DNA of 64,000 nt from Gyrodactylus bullatarudis (lineage: Eukaryota > Platyhelminthes > Monogenea > Gyrodactylidea > Gyrodactylidae), in assembly GCA_012064415.1 (NCBI GenBank), contig SSNU01000234.1, positions 38,598-102,597 of the forward strand. The letters are read 5' to 3'. The notes beneath the pieces are model-generated. The model saw nothing but the letters and a program-made list of their open reading frames with translations, did not search any database and was not told the origin of the DNA. Shown one piece after another: positions 43,741-56,379 of the stretch. The number at the start of each line of letters is the position of its first letter. Positions within the stretch are counted from its first letter, which is position 1. The translations under genes were made by a program, and so were the position numbers.

Positions 43741-45667
43741 TAGTTGATATTTCTGAATTTATAATATTTGTGTTATAGGTACCATCAAAATCAAAGACTA
43801 TTTCAATTTCGTGTACTTGATGAAAAAATTTAGATTTTTGTAAAACTTATACATAAACTCTTCCTATTGAGTTAGCATTAATTTATATTTAACTATCTTT
43901 TATGTAAAATAAGGCTTAGAAATTGTGTGAAAACTAGGGGTATGAATTCTTAAAATAGTAGCTTGAAATGTAAATTTTTTAGACTTGATATTTTTTAACC
44001 ATACATAAGCTCATTTATATTGTGATTTTATTTGGAAATTATTTTTGTCTGTTAGGTTTTTTATAAGAATAAAAATTTTGATTGAAAGTAATAAATAAAA
44101 TGAAAGTTAGGAGAGAGAATGGATATATTTTTTTCGGATTATACGAATAAGATAGATTAGAGAGATTTTTTCAGAGGAAAAAAATTAGCATGATTTCCTC
44201 AATTAACAAATGAAATGAGGTATTATTGAGGAATGTTTTTCAAGTGTCTCCCTATAAACTTGAGTAAAGAGAGAACTAAGAAAAATCATTTGACAAAAAT
44301 CAATATTGCGTATCTATTAAAAATAATACACAATTTCAAGTAATTTGATTCAAGTACATTACTGTATTATGAATGAAAGAAATTCAAGTATTTATCTTTT
44401 TTGCCTTGACGGAAAAATAAACTTATTCAGAATTTGCACAGGAAACTTATTGATTAGAAATATCCTTCTGATCTTACCTCTTCATCCTACCGACTTTATT
44501 TAAAAAATACATGGCCTTTCATTCCAATATGTTCCATCATTAAATCTGGCTCTAACAAAAAGAAGGTTATTTTTGACTTTTTCTCGAATACAGAAAATTT
44601 CTTCGAACTTTTGTGGTCCTTTTCTGATGTTGATCCCAAACAAAAATCTAATCTTTTAACTTATCGGGGTCAACAAAAATGTTGAGCTCAGAATTTGAAA
44701 TTTTGGCGCATCTTCGTGATTCGGAAGTAATCTTATTTTTTAAATTCTAACAAAATATTAATTCTTTTTGTTTATTTTATTCAAATATTTATATTTTTCT
44801 TTGTTTTTTGTAAAAGTAATACATTTTCTTTCTCATAAAACACCTGTTACATTTCAGTCAAGTGCCTCAAAAATCTAAAATTCTATATATATGGAGGATG
44901 GAAAATAAATAATAATTTTGTTTTCGTGCATAAAAACATAAACGAGAAAGAATTTTATTCTCCATTTTGATTTTTAGAAAGTGACTACTCTTTAGAATTG
45001 AAGATTCTTCATTTGTGTTTTCTCTGACTATGGTGAAAAGTAGTCACGAACAACCATAATACAAGTGTTTTTGAATAATTTATCCAACTTAATTGCGCAG
45101 AAATCATGAAAATGTTAATTTTATACTGCCTAAATGCAACAACTCTGTAATCCAAATAATAATAACAAAATAATTTCTTCTGCCTGGCAAAGAGTTTCTG
45201 TAATATTATTAGCTAAAGAGTACTGCTGTAGTAAACATGAATTTTAACTTAACTCTGAAATGAGATTAGAATACACATTTCTCTTCCTGCCTTACCCAAA
45301 GTCTACTTTCCTGAGGGAAATAATAGTAGAGGAGAATTGTGAAGAATTTTTTGACATTTTTCCATCTTGTCCGAAAGAAAATAATTGAGAGTTTTTGTTG
45401 TACTTCCTGTTTCTTTAATCTCAACTCTATTACACATCTTTCATCCTACATTACTCTTCTATTTTCTTCCTAATTACTGTATATTCTATCATCTTTTGGT
45501 GCATTTTTTGTCTTTTTTTCCACTTATTTTGAAAAAAGTATGCCTTGCCTTTTTTATTTCGCCAGGTTTGATTCAAAAATAAATCAAAATGAGAAATTAC
45601 TCTAATGTTTAATCTATTCCTTTTACTGATCTCATAAGAATCAGAGCTTTTTCATTGAAATTACTAA
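43741..45667. other. Gene-poor stretch
   Basis: No gene supported. About 43816-43885 (TTGATGAAAAAATTTAGATT) is a right-end scrap of the palindromic MITEs. The rest is A+T-rich. Confidence 0.3.
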
Positions 45668-46439
45668 TTGACATGAAGATGAGAATTTCCTATTTTTACA
45701 AAAAACTCAATATTTTTATCCAGAAAGTCAGGAAAAAATATATTTTTTGGATTCCACTATGAAATGAGCTGATTAGTTTGGAATACAAAAAAAATTTCCG
45801 AAAAAAATTTAATCTGACAAAAATTGAGCCGTTTTTTGAATATCGGAAATAATTCAAATTTCCACTTTTTCAACTTTCAAATCCAAAATTTTTATCGATT
45901 TCAAAGATTTGAAGCAGTTAAATATTCAGGATCAAAATCAGACGAAGATTTTGAATTTGGCCGTAGAATTTGAGAGAAAACTACTTTTTCCAAGAAAAAG
46001 TTCAATCTCTATATTTTGGATGATTTTTCCTCTTGATAATTGAAAAATTCAAATGGTTCGATTTCCCACCGTAATGACGAATTTCTGTGAATTCCTGCAG
46101 ATTGAACTTTTTCTTGGAAAAAGTAATTTTCTCTCAAATTCTACGGCCAAATTCAAAATCTTCGTCTGATTTTGATCCTGAATATTTAACTGCTTCAAAT
46201 CTTTGAAATCGATAAAAATTTTGGATTTGAAAGTTGAAAAAGTGGAAATTTGAATTATTTCCGATATTCAAAAAACGGCTCAATTTTTGTCAGATTAAAT
46301 TTTTTTCGGAAATTTTTTTTGTATTCCAAACTAATCAGCTCATTTCATAGTGGAATCCAAAAAATATATTTTTTCCTGACTTTCTGGATAAAAATATTGA
46401 GTTTTTTGTAAAAATAGGAAATTCTCATCTTCATGTCAA
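45668..46439. repeat. Near-perfect 772-bp palindrome (family 2 MITE)
   Basis: Left arm about 45668-46006 and right arm about 46100-46439 are reverse complements over about 340 bp with almost no mismatches, around a spacer of about 93 bp. Termini read TTGACATGAAGATGAGAATT / AATTCTCATCTTCATGTCAA. No coding content. Fragments at 39705 and 50797 share its arm. Confidence 0.9.
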
Positions 46440-48156
46440 CAAGCTTTATATTTGACAAAAAATGCACCAGTTTCGGTGTGTACGAATGCGGACACCAGAT
46501 TTTCTAGAGATTGGTCAAGTCGTAACATGGTGTAATTTTGCTCAAATATCATATCTGCAAAGAATAGTGCTCAGAAATCTGTCAAAATTCAGTTATCTTT
46601 CAATTTACAAGGACAGTACGTTTACATCCTCTACACTGGTCAGGTCCGGTTTTACTGCATAACGGGGATATCCTATTATCACAGGGAATTACTGACGTCA
46701 ACGTTATGAGTTGAGATTTTGGCTGTTAGTCATATGATATGACTCTCGAGGACTGATGATGGGTTTGTAACTTTTGGAGAGGTTTTTATCATTCACCTTT
46801 GATGAACATTCTAAAAGAGAAATGAAAAAAGTTTTTCGGCAAGGGTGAATTTTTATCGCAATGATTTTATTTCTTTCACGTTTCTCATAATCATCGAGTT
46901 AAAGGTGGAAAAGACTTAAGAAATTAATCATCCTCCTATAGTTTGTCTTTAAAATTCATTGTTTTAATGTATTTATTATTTCCCATTCAATATGGGTATT
47001 TAATTGTATGCCTAAAGTCATCATAGTAAAACTATACAGTAATACTGTAATAATATTTTAAAGTAATGTGCCAACTAACTATTTCATCCAATTGTACTAA
47101 TCTTCTTGAAGAAAGTAGAAGCGTAGTTGTATTTAAAATAAATCATTTGTGAGTACTCTTTTCAAGGAGTTATTTTATAATTAGAACTGTATTGGTATAA
47201 TATGAATTTAATTTAATACTGTGTATATATTTCCAAGAAAAACTTGTTAGACGTGTATTCATATCTGTTTGAATCAGATCACTTTAATATTTACTCCTTC
47301 TCCACCCCATCTCTTTCTTTTCCCATCATCTAATGATGATCTGATATATATTCATTCAAGTTTAATGAATTTCTGGCTACAATATCACTCTTTGGCCACG
47401 TTTTCCTTCATCTGATCGAGCAAATCAATTATTTCAGATATCTTTTTATTTAATGAAAAGATAATGCATTGGGAATTATTTATTCTAATTCATCAGAGTA
47501 TTTGTTTTGTAAAGTTACTTTAAACTTCAAGTAAATCTAGGCAATTTTCTCTTGATATTTAATTACTAAAAGTTCATTTTTAGTCTAGAGATTAAGAAAG
47601 TTCTATCAAAAGCCTTTAAACAGGTTTCTTAAACAGAACAAAATATTTTTTCTTAAAATCGAATTCGACTGCTAAAAGCCAAACAATTTGAATGATAAAA
47701 GTATGCAGCATAATATTCTATTATAGCTAGCAGAATGTCTGTATTCACTGGATAGTATACTTTAGCCGAAATTATTTCGGCATAAATCTTGTCCCCTCCT
47801 GGCATAGGGTAGCTGCTACTCCCATTTTTGATTTATTTTCAAGACAATATTTTTATTTTAAATCATTACATAGAGTATACATTTGAAAAAATATATATTT
47901 AAGGCTAGTCGATATGAGGATAAGAATTTATGATTTTCATCGAGATCTCAAAAACATTAAAATATTGTGAAAACAAGTGGCTACATTTTAAGTTGAATTT
48001 TTTTGGGATTTCATTGCAATTGTATCATCAAAATCGAATGTGCTCGTCCTTGAAAGCCATTACGTTAATCCATAAATCGTCTAGTGTCCCGTGTAACACC
48101 TTGTAAACACATTTTATATCATAGTTCTGTATTTTTTAAGTACATTTTTCATATTG
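46440..48156. other. Gene-poor stretch
   Basis: No supported gene. About 47905-47970 (GTCGATATGAGGATAAGAAT) is another diverged MITE terminus. Nothing else recognised. Confidence 0.3.
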
Positions 48157-48640
48157 TATATATTGTATAAACGAAATTTTGTAAATTACTTAAATCGCCC
48201 ATCGATATGAAAAAACTAACCTTCAAGTGTTTAAATATAATTCCACCAAATTTCGCTTTAAAATACCTTTCCATGCATCTGGAATAAGATAAACAAAATT
48301 GTGAAAATTTTCAATTTAAAATTTTTTTTGACCTATCAAAATTGTAAAATTCATAAAAAAATAAGAGAAATTTCGTTTTGAGCTATTAAAAAAATAGTTT
48401 TAAAGGGATTTAAGTCATTTTTACAACTCTAAGTAAAATAATAATTTGAATTCAAGTTAAAATTATAAATACAAAACAATAAAAAACGTTCTAAATTTGA
48501 AATTTTTCACAATTTTGTTTATCTTTTTATCTAGCATGGAAAGGTATTTTAAAGCGAAATTTGGTGGGATTATATTTAAATACTTGAAAATTAGTTTTTT
48601 CATATCGATGGGCGATTTAAGTAATTTTGCGAAATTTCGT
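48157..48640. repeat. Palindromic element, family 3
   Basis: Left arm about 48157-48320 (AATCGCCCATCGATATGAAA, ACCAAATTTCGCTTTAAAAT) pairs with right arm about 48498-48640 (TTTCATATCGATGGGCGATT, ATTTTAAAGCGAAATTTGGT). It is unrelated in sequence to families 1 and 2. No coding content. Confidence 0.8.
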
Positions 48641-50796
48641 CCAAGTCTATTGTATATTGTATTTATTATGTAAATTACGTGAAAATATTTTCTTAGAATT
48701 CTTTCTTAATTAAAATACAAAAATATTTTTCATTGGTCTTTTTTCTTTGGGCATTTTCTAAGTTTAACTCATATGAGTACGCAAAAATGGTATTATAGCT
48801 AATTTTGAATTTTAGCTCGAAATTGTATCGTGTGATTGAAAATATAGGTTCAAAGTTTAGGTCTTTCGACATCGAAGATAGTATTGGCTATTTTTTTTAT
48901 TTTTTATCGAGTGCTATTTTGTTTTTGGCTAAAACGCTTAGCAGAATAGCTACTTTTTCCTAATTTCAGTCATCTCAGTTACAGATTATGAATCTTGAAT
49001 GGATGAGGAAGAGGTTTGAAAAAATGGGATATCCTCAACCTATTCTAATATCATTTGAAAATGAGTAACTCAACATTTGTAGAGCATAAAGTAATGAAGT
49101 GACAGACAACAGTAATATAGAATATGAATGAAAACTATAACTATAAATATAACAGTAAAAGATATAAATTTCCAAAGTGTATTTTAGACAAATTTAGATG
49201 AGAAATAAAAGGTCTGTAGATGGGTTTTTTATTCTTGCTAGAGATTGCTAACTATGCGAAATTAATAAAAATTGCTTATCTTTGACCCATGATATTTTAG
49301 AAAATGATTGTCACTATTTTCTGCGTACCCTAGTTATGATTCGTGAAGTTAGTGTTCTAATCTCAACATTTTTAACGTAATTCCTTTTATTAATAGTTGA
49401 ATAGGATATATTTTTACCTGTTAAAAATGAAGTTCTCTCAGTGTTAATAGGATAGTTTGAAACTTTTAAAACCAAGTTATAAATTTTTATTTAATCTTTC
49501 ACAAAGGTGTGTAGGAGAAAACACATGAACACGTTCAAATAATAACACTCTTCAGTGTATTTTTACAAGGAAATATTCCTTTTAAAAGAAGACATATAGA
49601 ATAAGTGATTTTTGCAAAGTTTATTTATATGCGTGCGACAACTTTTGTCTATGAAATTTTAATTTATTGATCCAGGCAAGCTAGATAGGGATTTACTATC
49701 ACTCTAATTCCTAACCAAAACTATTAAATGAAAGACACCAAGAAAATGGAAAATTTCTGTCTAATCCAAGATACAACAACAACTAGAAGATCAAGGTGAA
49801 TCAAATTATAATGGTTTTTCCTGTTTATTGGATCATACCTGACTCAATCTTAGTCAGATTGTAATCCGGATTGGTGGTGAATTTTTCTAAATATGCATTG
49901 TTTTGATAGAACAAGAACTGAAAAAGAGTTATCTTTCAAGCAGTGTTAATTTAACACGATTTGACCGCTCGTTTTTATAGAGAGGAAATTACAGATTAAA
50001 ACTTTTGATTGATTTGAAAAATTTCTTCCCTCATTACACTTGAAAACAATATGAAATGGGAAAATGATGTATTACTATTCCAGGATGAATGTTTTTCAAT
50101 GTATCAAACTACAATTTGGATTTCAACTACCTGCCTGAATTAAAATAAATTTGCTCAATATTGAATCAATATTGTTTATAGGACACAAAAGTTTTATCAA
50201 TCATGATAAGTCAAGGCTCGAGAATCAAAAGCAATTATTTGTATGTCAAGAAAAAAAAATTCACTATAACGTTGTTGGCTTACTACCAACTAAAAAAATT
50301 CATTTTTCATTACCAATTCATTCTGATTAGCCTAACTTCAAACGAACTGATTTTTTAAAATAAAATAATACTGTATTAGAGTAACTAAAACTAAATTTGG
50401 GGTCTGATGAGGAAAAGTATTTAGAATAGCAAGTAATGCAAAGATTACCCACATGATATAGTTTACAAGAAAAAAGGGATTTAATTGCTCGAAAATATTC
50501 AAATAGAATGAGAGTACATGCGTTCAGGACACATCTTTCAACACATTTGAAGAAGATTCAAAGAGTTAAAATGAAAAAAGCTCTGTGTTCACTTTCTCGA
50601 GTAAAAATTTTAATCGATATACCTTACCTTACACCTAACCACCAAAGAATTTTAAATGAACAACTTATTAAGTACAGTACAAGCATTTCCACAGATAACT
50701 ATTTGTTATTAACTAAAAATTCAATGTTTTATAAAACATTCAATAATTATTGAATGAATGAAAACAGAGGAACTGTTCAAGCTCCATGTAAACCTA
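48641..50796. other. Gene-poor stretch
   Basis: No supported gene. An 81-codon + frame (50508-50753) has no recognisable family and could be a transposon scrap. No clear repeats noticed. Confidence 0.3.
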
Positions 50797-51110
50797 ATTG
50801 ACATGAAGATGAGAATTTCCTATTTTTACAAAAAACTCAATATTTTTATCCAGAAAGTCAGGAAAAGAATTATTTTTCTAATTCCATAATGAAATAAGCC
50901 AATAAGTTGTAAATTTTTTTTTAATTTCTGAAAAAATTCAATATGATCAAAATTAGGCCATTTTCCAATTTCGAAAGTGCATCAAATTTCCACTTTTTCA
51001 ACTTTCGAATAAAAATTTTTATCGATTTCAAAGATTCGAAGCAGATATTCGAGAACAACATTAGACGAAGAATTCTCATTTAGCTGATCTCGAATTTTAT
51101 GTCAGATCTG
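50797..51110. repeat. Family-2 palindrome, single arm
   Basis: CTAATTGACATGAAGATGAG and TTTTATCCAGAAAGTCAGGA, then ATTTTTATCGATTTCAAAGA, match the left arm of 45668-46439. The partner arm is missing and the inner half is diverged. Confidence 0.7.
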
Positions 51111-51874
51111 AAACCAACGTAAGACTTTGATTAGATAATATTATTGCAACACGTGCCCAAAAGTGGAATAAACTTTAATTTTTTGCATTGAAGCTTGTAT
51201 TATCTACATTTCTAGAGGCAGATATTTAAGAAGAGGAAAAATAATTCTTATTATTTTAATTTCTCCATCCGTCTTTTTTTCCAAAACCTATTTTAAACGT
51301 TTCAATTTTCTGACATGTCCGAGATTTTAGCGAACTCTATTAGGAAGTTCTATCAAAAATAAAACTCGGTAATCTTTACTCTTAGTTTGAAATCAAAAAA
51401 TAGACTGCACTGATTAAAGTGAAGGAACAAACTTGATAAACTATTACTTACTGTATGAAAAAATATCAATCAAATATATTTATATATATAAAGCTTTACT
51501 AAAAAATTCTCTAAAGTTTCTCTCCAAATACTACAAAATAGTAATGAAAAATATTTAAAAAAAAATAAATCTGACAAAAATAAATCCGTTTTTAATTGTA
51601 TAAAAATAAGTATCTAATAGTCATGAGAAATAGTTTCTAAAGTGGTCTTTGTCTCCTGAAATGAGTTCCTGAAGGAAGACGCATGTGGATTTTATATTCT
51701 TTGAGGGGATTGTTTTTTTCACTAGTGTTATACGTTGACATTTCATCCGGCTCAATGTATGAGTTATAGAGAATGAGGAAGCTTGATACTCTCTTTAGTC
51801 AGATGGGGTGCATGTAAGGATTAACTAACAGGACTATCAAAGGTTGAGAGAATGAAACTTTTAATTTTGAGTTC
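51111..51874. other. Gene-poor stretch
   Basis: A+T-rich, no gene or repeat recognised. Confidence 0.3.
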
Positions 51875-52150
51875 TGAAGAACTAATCAATTTTGTAATAA
51901 AGTAATTGGAGTATCTTCCAAAGTTCATTTACATTGAGTTCTATAGAGAGTTTGTAGTCCTATGTTAAGCCAAGGTCCTTGATTCTTTTAACAACAAGAG
52001 GAGAAAAATCTATGAGGGGTTGGCAATCTTCAAGCTTTATTTTTTGGGAGTTCATTTTCAGTCCGATTGTGTCCAAGACACTAGCAAGATGATTGAGTTA
52101 TTTATGATTAAGTTCATTGGTAAAATTTGGGATAAGTACCCAAGTGTTGA
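51875..52150 (-). mobile_element. Non-LTR RT scrap
   Basis: The minus strand reads LASVLDTIGLKMNSQKIKLE and SPLVVKRIKDLGL, the GLxxNxxK and DLG blocks between palm and thumb of non-LTR reverse transcriptases. Truncated on both sides. Confidence 0.55.
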
Positions 52151-52179
52151 CGTTACGATTAATGAGAAAGAAAATTACC

Positions 52180-52435
52180 CAAAATTTCGAATTTTAATCT
52201 TTTTTTGAAGATTTCTCTGGGATTTTGTCGATGCGAAAAATCACTATTCGCTCGCTTCAAATATTTGGAATCAAATACTGTATTGAATAAGTTGGTATAT
52301 GGCATATTTTCAAAATTCAAAAGAATGGCCTTATTTCTGTCAAATGAAATTTTTACCTGTACTTGTCTGTCTGATCATATGGAGAAAAGTATTGATTTTT
52401 AATCCTAATCTTCATATCGACTAGCTTTAGATAAT
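52180..52435. repeat. Palindromic MITE right-end fragment
   Basis: Ends TTTTTAATCCTAATCTTCATATCGACTAGC in two recognisable pieces (TAATCTTCATATCGACTAG at about 52406-52424), matching MITE right termini. The left partner is weak, beginning AAATTTCGAATTTTAATC near 52182. Confidence 0.45.
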
Positions 52436-54317
52436 AAAGATTCAATTGGAGACTACAAAATTAATTTAATCCAAGACTCCTACTACTTTCATGGGAGACT
52501 TTTCCTCCCTCATCCTTTGATCTGTGTTAATTAGAATGACAGAGTGAATGAGAGAGAGGGACATAGAGAGAATTAAACACTCTCAATCAAAGATAAATTG
52601 ATTGGCACTTGATTTTGCTAGATGATAACTATAATTTTTAATAAATATTGCGATATTATCACAACATACAAATGATTGATGCCTAATATGCTATATATAC
52701 AGTACAGTACAGTAGTACCATTTAAAGTAAGAAAGAGTATTGCCTCCTCTAAATCCAGCCCACTTGTCAGTATTAAATGCTTAATCATTTACTTTAGTCA
52801 AACTAACAACCACTGTATTACATAAACACAATTCAGTGCTCCTCAAAATTAATTATTTAAATTTCTTCTTCTTTTTTGACTACACCAAACTACAAAGCGA
52901 TGATTTTAATTTTCATAACCATAATTGTATATTGTTTGGGAAAAAAATTCCGTCGGGGATTCAGGATCTTGAGACGGATCAGTTTTGTCAAAAATAAAGC
53001 ATATTTTATGGATAAGACGAATAAAAGATTTGAAGGACTAGGAATATGTAGTGATGGATAAAATTTATTTATTCTTGAAAAATTCTTTATTCACTGAACA
53101 AAGTACTTTTAGTAAACTTCAGCTTTGAAATATTTGTCCTCTCTCTCTCCTATTGTAGTCTCTGGATTTTATTTGGCTTCTAATAAAATGTAACTCTTGT
53201 TATAATTATAATAATTAATTATATTTTAATTTAAAATAAACTGGTCCTTGGAATTTTTTCTTGTGAAAATATTCGCCTGAAAATTTGATTATGAAGTTTA
53301 AATTAGATTCACCAGAAATTCATAATTTTGGCTAAAATAATTTTGATTAATTTACCAAGGCTCCTTCCCCATCTAACTTGAACACTGTATTTATTCCAAT
53401 GTTCAACTTGATGAGCTGAGAGTTCTTTAGGATCATAACTGAGTGGCATTTTGAACTCGTGATCTGAATAGAATTTGATTATCTGTAACTCGAACGGATA
53501 AGTTTTACGAGTTTAAAAATTTATCAGAGCTCTAATTTGATTAGTTTCTTTTGAGAGTTGAACAAAATATTTTGAGAATTTACTCTATAATTTTGAATCT
53601 TTATTTGAGAGAATGAAGAATAGAAAAAAGAGAACGAGTGTGATGAATAATTAGATATAAATCCCAGGAGACCTTGGTAATCCTTTCTTTTGGGACTGTA
53701 AAAGTAATTGAAATATGCTGAAATAATTTCAAAATTGAATTTTGATATTTAAAATTCTGCAGATTAAGTGACATTTTGATAATTTTTGTACTCTTTTCTA
53801 CAATTTCATTCAAAATTCTTCAGATTATTTTGATTAATATTCAAATTCTAAACTTTCCATTTCTATAGAGAATTGAGAAATTTTAACTTTGTTATTAATG
53901 TAAATTTGATGTTAAACAGAAAGAAAATGGTATTCATCCAGGTTATAGAGAAGGTATTTATTATGAGTGGATTATTTAGAAATAGTACTTTTACTGTAGT
54001 ATATAATACATTGAGATAAGCAATAGAATAGTATAGCAGTAGAATATTATAAATGAAGAATTTTCATTCATTGAAAAAAAAGAATTTTAAGGCATGATTC
54101 TCTTTCGTGACTTATTTTGGTCACCAAAATTATACCTCTTATACATCCGAATCAAGATTGCATGCAAATGATTCTCCACTATTTTAACCATCTATCATTT
54201 TTTAAAATCTACCTAAAAGAGTATTACTACGTTTTTTCTGAGACTGTGTAGAACTCCATAGGCAATGAATAAATAATGCAATTGGTGTTGTTGAGAATCT
54301 GATGATCTCCTACTAAA
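52436..54317. other. Gene-poor stretch upstream of the 54.3 kb gene
   Basis: No supported gene; short GA-rich and ACAGT-repeat runs near 52550 and 52700. The last few hundred bases should hold the promoter of the following gene. Confidence 0.3.
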
Positions 54318-55019
54318 ATGTTAAAACTCATCATTAATTTACTTCCTCTTCAAGATTCCCAGTTGAATTATGATGACGTGGAGATGATTATAAGGTCTAG
54401 TGATTTCAGTTTAACTAAATCAATTCAAAATAATGACCCAAAAATACCTAGAGACAATTCAACGACAAGCACCAGTGACAACCAGACTTCACACAGTTCC
54501 CTGGTAAATAGTGAAAATCCCAAAATTTCATTATTCACAAATGTTACACAACAAATCTTTCTAGTTGATACCTCAGAGGATTATAATAGTTTTTATGGCC
54601 TAAAAACATTCCTTATATTATTTGCTTTTCTTGTCATTGGAGTAATTTATGCTATTTACAAATCAAAGTGCCAGACTTCCTATGAAATGTACATTGAGAA
54701 TATGATTAGAAAATCTCAGGAAGAAAACAATGTGGTCAATGAGTGGAAGAGAACTTTGGTTAGACGTCGATTCCGAGAAAGAATCAAGTCGGAGATTGAT
54801 GAAGTCCAAACCTTCATAGAGAACTGTGATAAACCAAAAGTTGAACGTGCAGTAGATATTAATAATGAAAAAGTTGAAGCTTGGTTGGCTTGCCAGACCT
54901 TCTCAAAAATGACCAAATCCCCCGATTCAAACCCTGATCATCCTGAACAGAATCCAAAAATGTACAGTTTTTTTATATCAAATGCCAAGCATCTATGCAA
55001 TCATGAAAATGAATGTTGA
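54318..55019 (+). CDS. Orphan single-pass membrane protein
   Basis: Single exon, 233 aa, long for such A+T-rich DNA. The N-terminal about 90 residues are Ser/Thr/Asn-rich with N-glycosylation sequons (NSTT, NQTS, NVTQ). One transmembrane segment follows (about 93-114, TFLILFAFLVIGVIYAIY), then a charged, helical cytoplasmic region (VRRRFRERIKSEIDEVQTF) with coiled-coil character and a Pro/Asn-rich tail. The first 15 residues are mildly hydrophobic and may be a weak signal sequence, or an upstream exon may be missing. I recognise no family. Confidence 0.6.
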   Translation: MLKLIINLLPLQDSQLNYDDVEMIIRSSDFSLTKSIQNNDPKIPRDNSTTSTSDNQTSHSSLVNSENPKISLFTNVTQQIFLVDTSEDYNSFYGLKTFLILFAFLVIGVIYAIYKSKCQTSYEMYIENMIRKSQEENNVVNEWKRTLVRRRFRERIKSEIDEVQTFIENCDKPKVERAVDINNEKVEAWLACQTFSKMTKSPDSNPDHPEQNPKMYSFFISNAKHLCNHENEC

Positions 55020-55743
55020 AAAACTCGATCTTTCTATCTGCGTCTTTACTGTATTAAAAAAATATTAATATCATAATTTTAACAATAACTTGTAGTGTAG
55101 TATTAAGAGAATTCCAGGGATTTAGACGGATAATCATTTGATTTTTTCAATAATCGGAATTATATTTTTGAAAAATTACTAATTATTTATTAAACAATAT
55201 TCATGTACTAATATATAGAATATTATCAATATATTAATTAATGTATTAATACATTGTATTAATGTGTTTATCAACTTTTTGGAAATAAATGTTTAGAATT
55301 TAGCTATCATGGAACTACTTGAGAGTAGCCATTAAAATATTAAAATAAATTGAGAATTCTAATCAAAAGCTTAAATAAGTGACGAAGTTCTTTTAAACTT
55401 AACTCTAATTTAGAGTCTCTAAACTAAGCGGTTAAATTAGCTTAAGAAACAGAGTATATTAGTATTGAAAACAATAAGTTAGAAGACAATTATCTGGTCC
55501 AAAAGTATAAATTCTATTTATTATATTATGAGAGTCAATGACATTGATAGGATAAATAATAACAAACATATTATTACAAATGAATTTTAGCACTGATTCT
55601 TGAATCAATATTTTGATGATTATACAAAGAAAATTAGCTTGAAGTTTACTGACAGAATAGATTTCCGAACAAATAAAGAATATGAAAGATATTTACACTC
55701 AAATTCTTGAACAGCATTACCTGATAAATTCTAATGATGTTGG
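55020..55743. other. Spacer between convergent genes
   Basis: A+T-rich 3' flanks of the membrane-protein gene and SEC61B; no gene or repeat recognised. Confidence 0.3.
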
Positions 55744-56094
55744 TTAAGAACTTCTAGTGTATTTTCCCCAGAAATGTAATAAGAAGACTGAAACGATAAA
55801 TACAAGACTCATGACAAGGACAGGAACCGGACCAACTTTGATACCTGGAGAATCTTCTGAATAGAACATGAAAACTGGGGACTTTGATGATGGCGAGGCA
55901 ACACTTGGTTTTTTAGCTGAAGACGAAGTAGGTGGCTAAAGAGTAAAAAAAATTAATTTACTTTACGCTGACGAACACCACCGACAGAAGGTCTTGCCCC
56001 TGAAGAGGCGGATGCTCCAGATCTACTAGTTCCTGCTCCACTCTAGAGAAATAATTAGAATAATTGGAATGGTAATTTAGAAACAACTAACCAT
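55744..56094 (-). CDS. SEC61B: Sec61 translocon beta subunit
   Basis: Three exons: 56092-56094 carries only the ATG, 55962-56042 and 55744-55935 the rest; introns are 49 and 26 nt. The protein has 91 aa (human 96). It is the tail-anchored subunit of the ER protein-conducting channel. The Ser/Gly/Ala-rich N terminus ends VRQRK, then [20 protein letters not shown] leads into the tail-anchor helix and the closing HFWGKYTR, all family-diagnostic. The longest open piece is only 64 codons, so ORF scanning misses it. Confidence 0.95.
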
Positions 56095-56379
56095 TGACGT
56101 GTCTATAGATATAATTTAAGGTCTTTGAATGAAAAAATTAATTTTGACGAACTTTAACAATTAATTTAACAAAACTCTGTTTAGTTATTTGTTTCGAATA
56201 AACTCTAAAATAAATACAAATTTGAATACTTTAATTGAGTTAATCAGATTTAACGGCGTTTAGTTTCCTTGAGTTGATACATTAGTTAAATAATGCATTA
56301 TTCATTACATAAATATTTTGGAAATAACTCTAGAAATGATTTGATCGAATTGAATCCATCTTTTCGTCACCTTTGATAG

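Noticed and set aside
50508..50753. 81-codon + ORF
   Set aside because: Basic, no recognised family, in a repeat-rich stretch; possibly a transposon scrap but unsupported.
18544..52435. CRISPR-like array from the recurring repeats
   Set aside because: Repeats are dispersed, long and palindromic in a eukaryotic genome, with no regular spacers.
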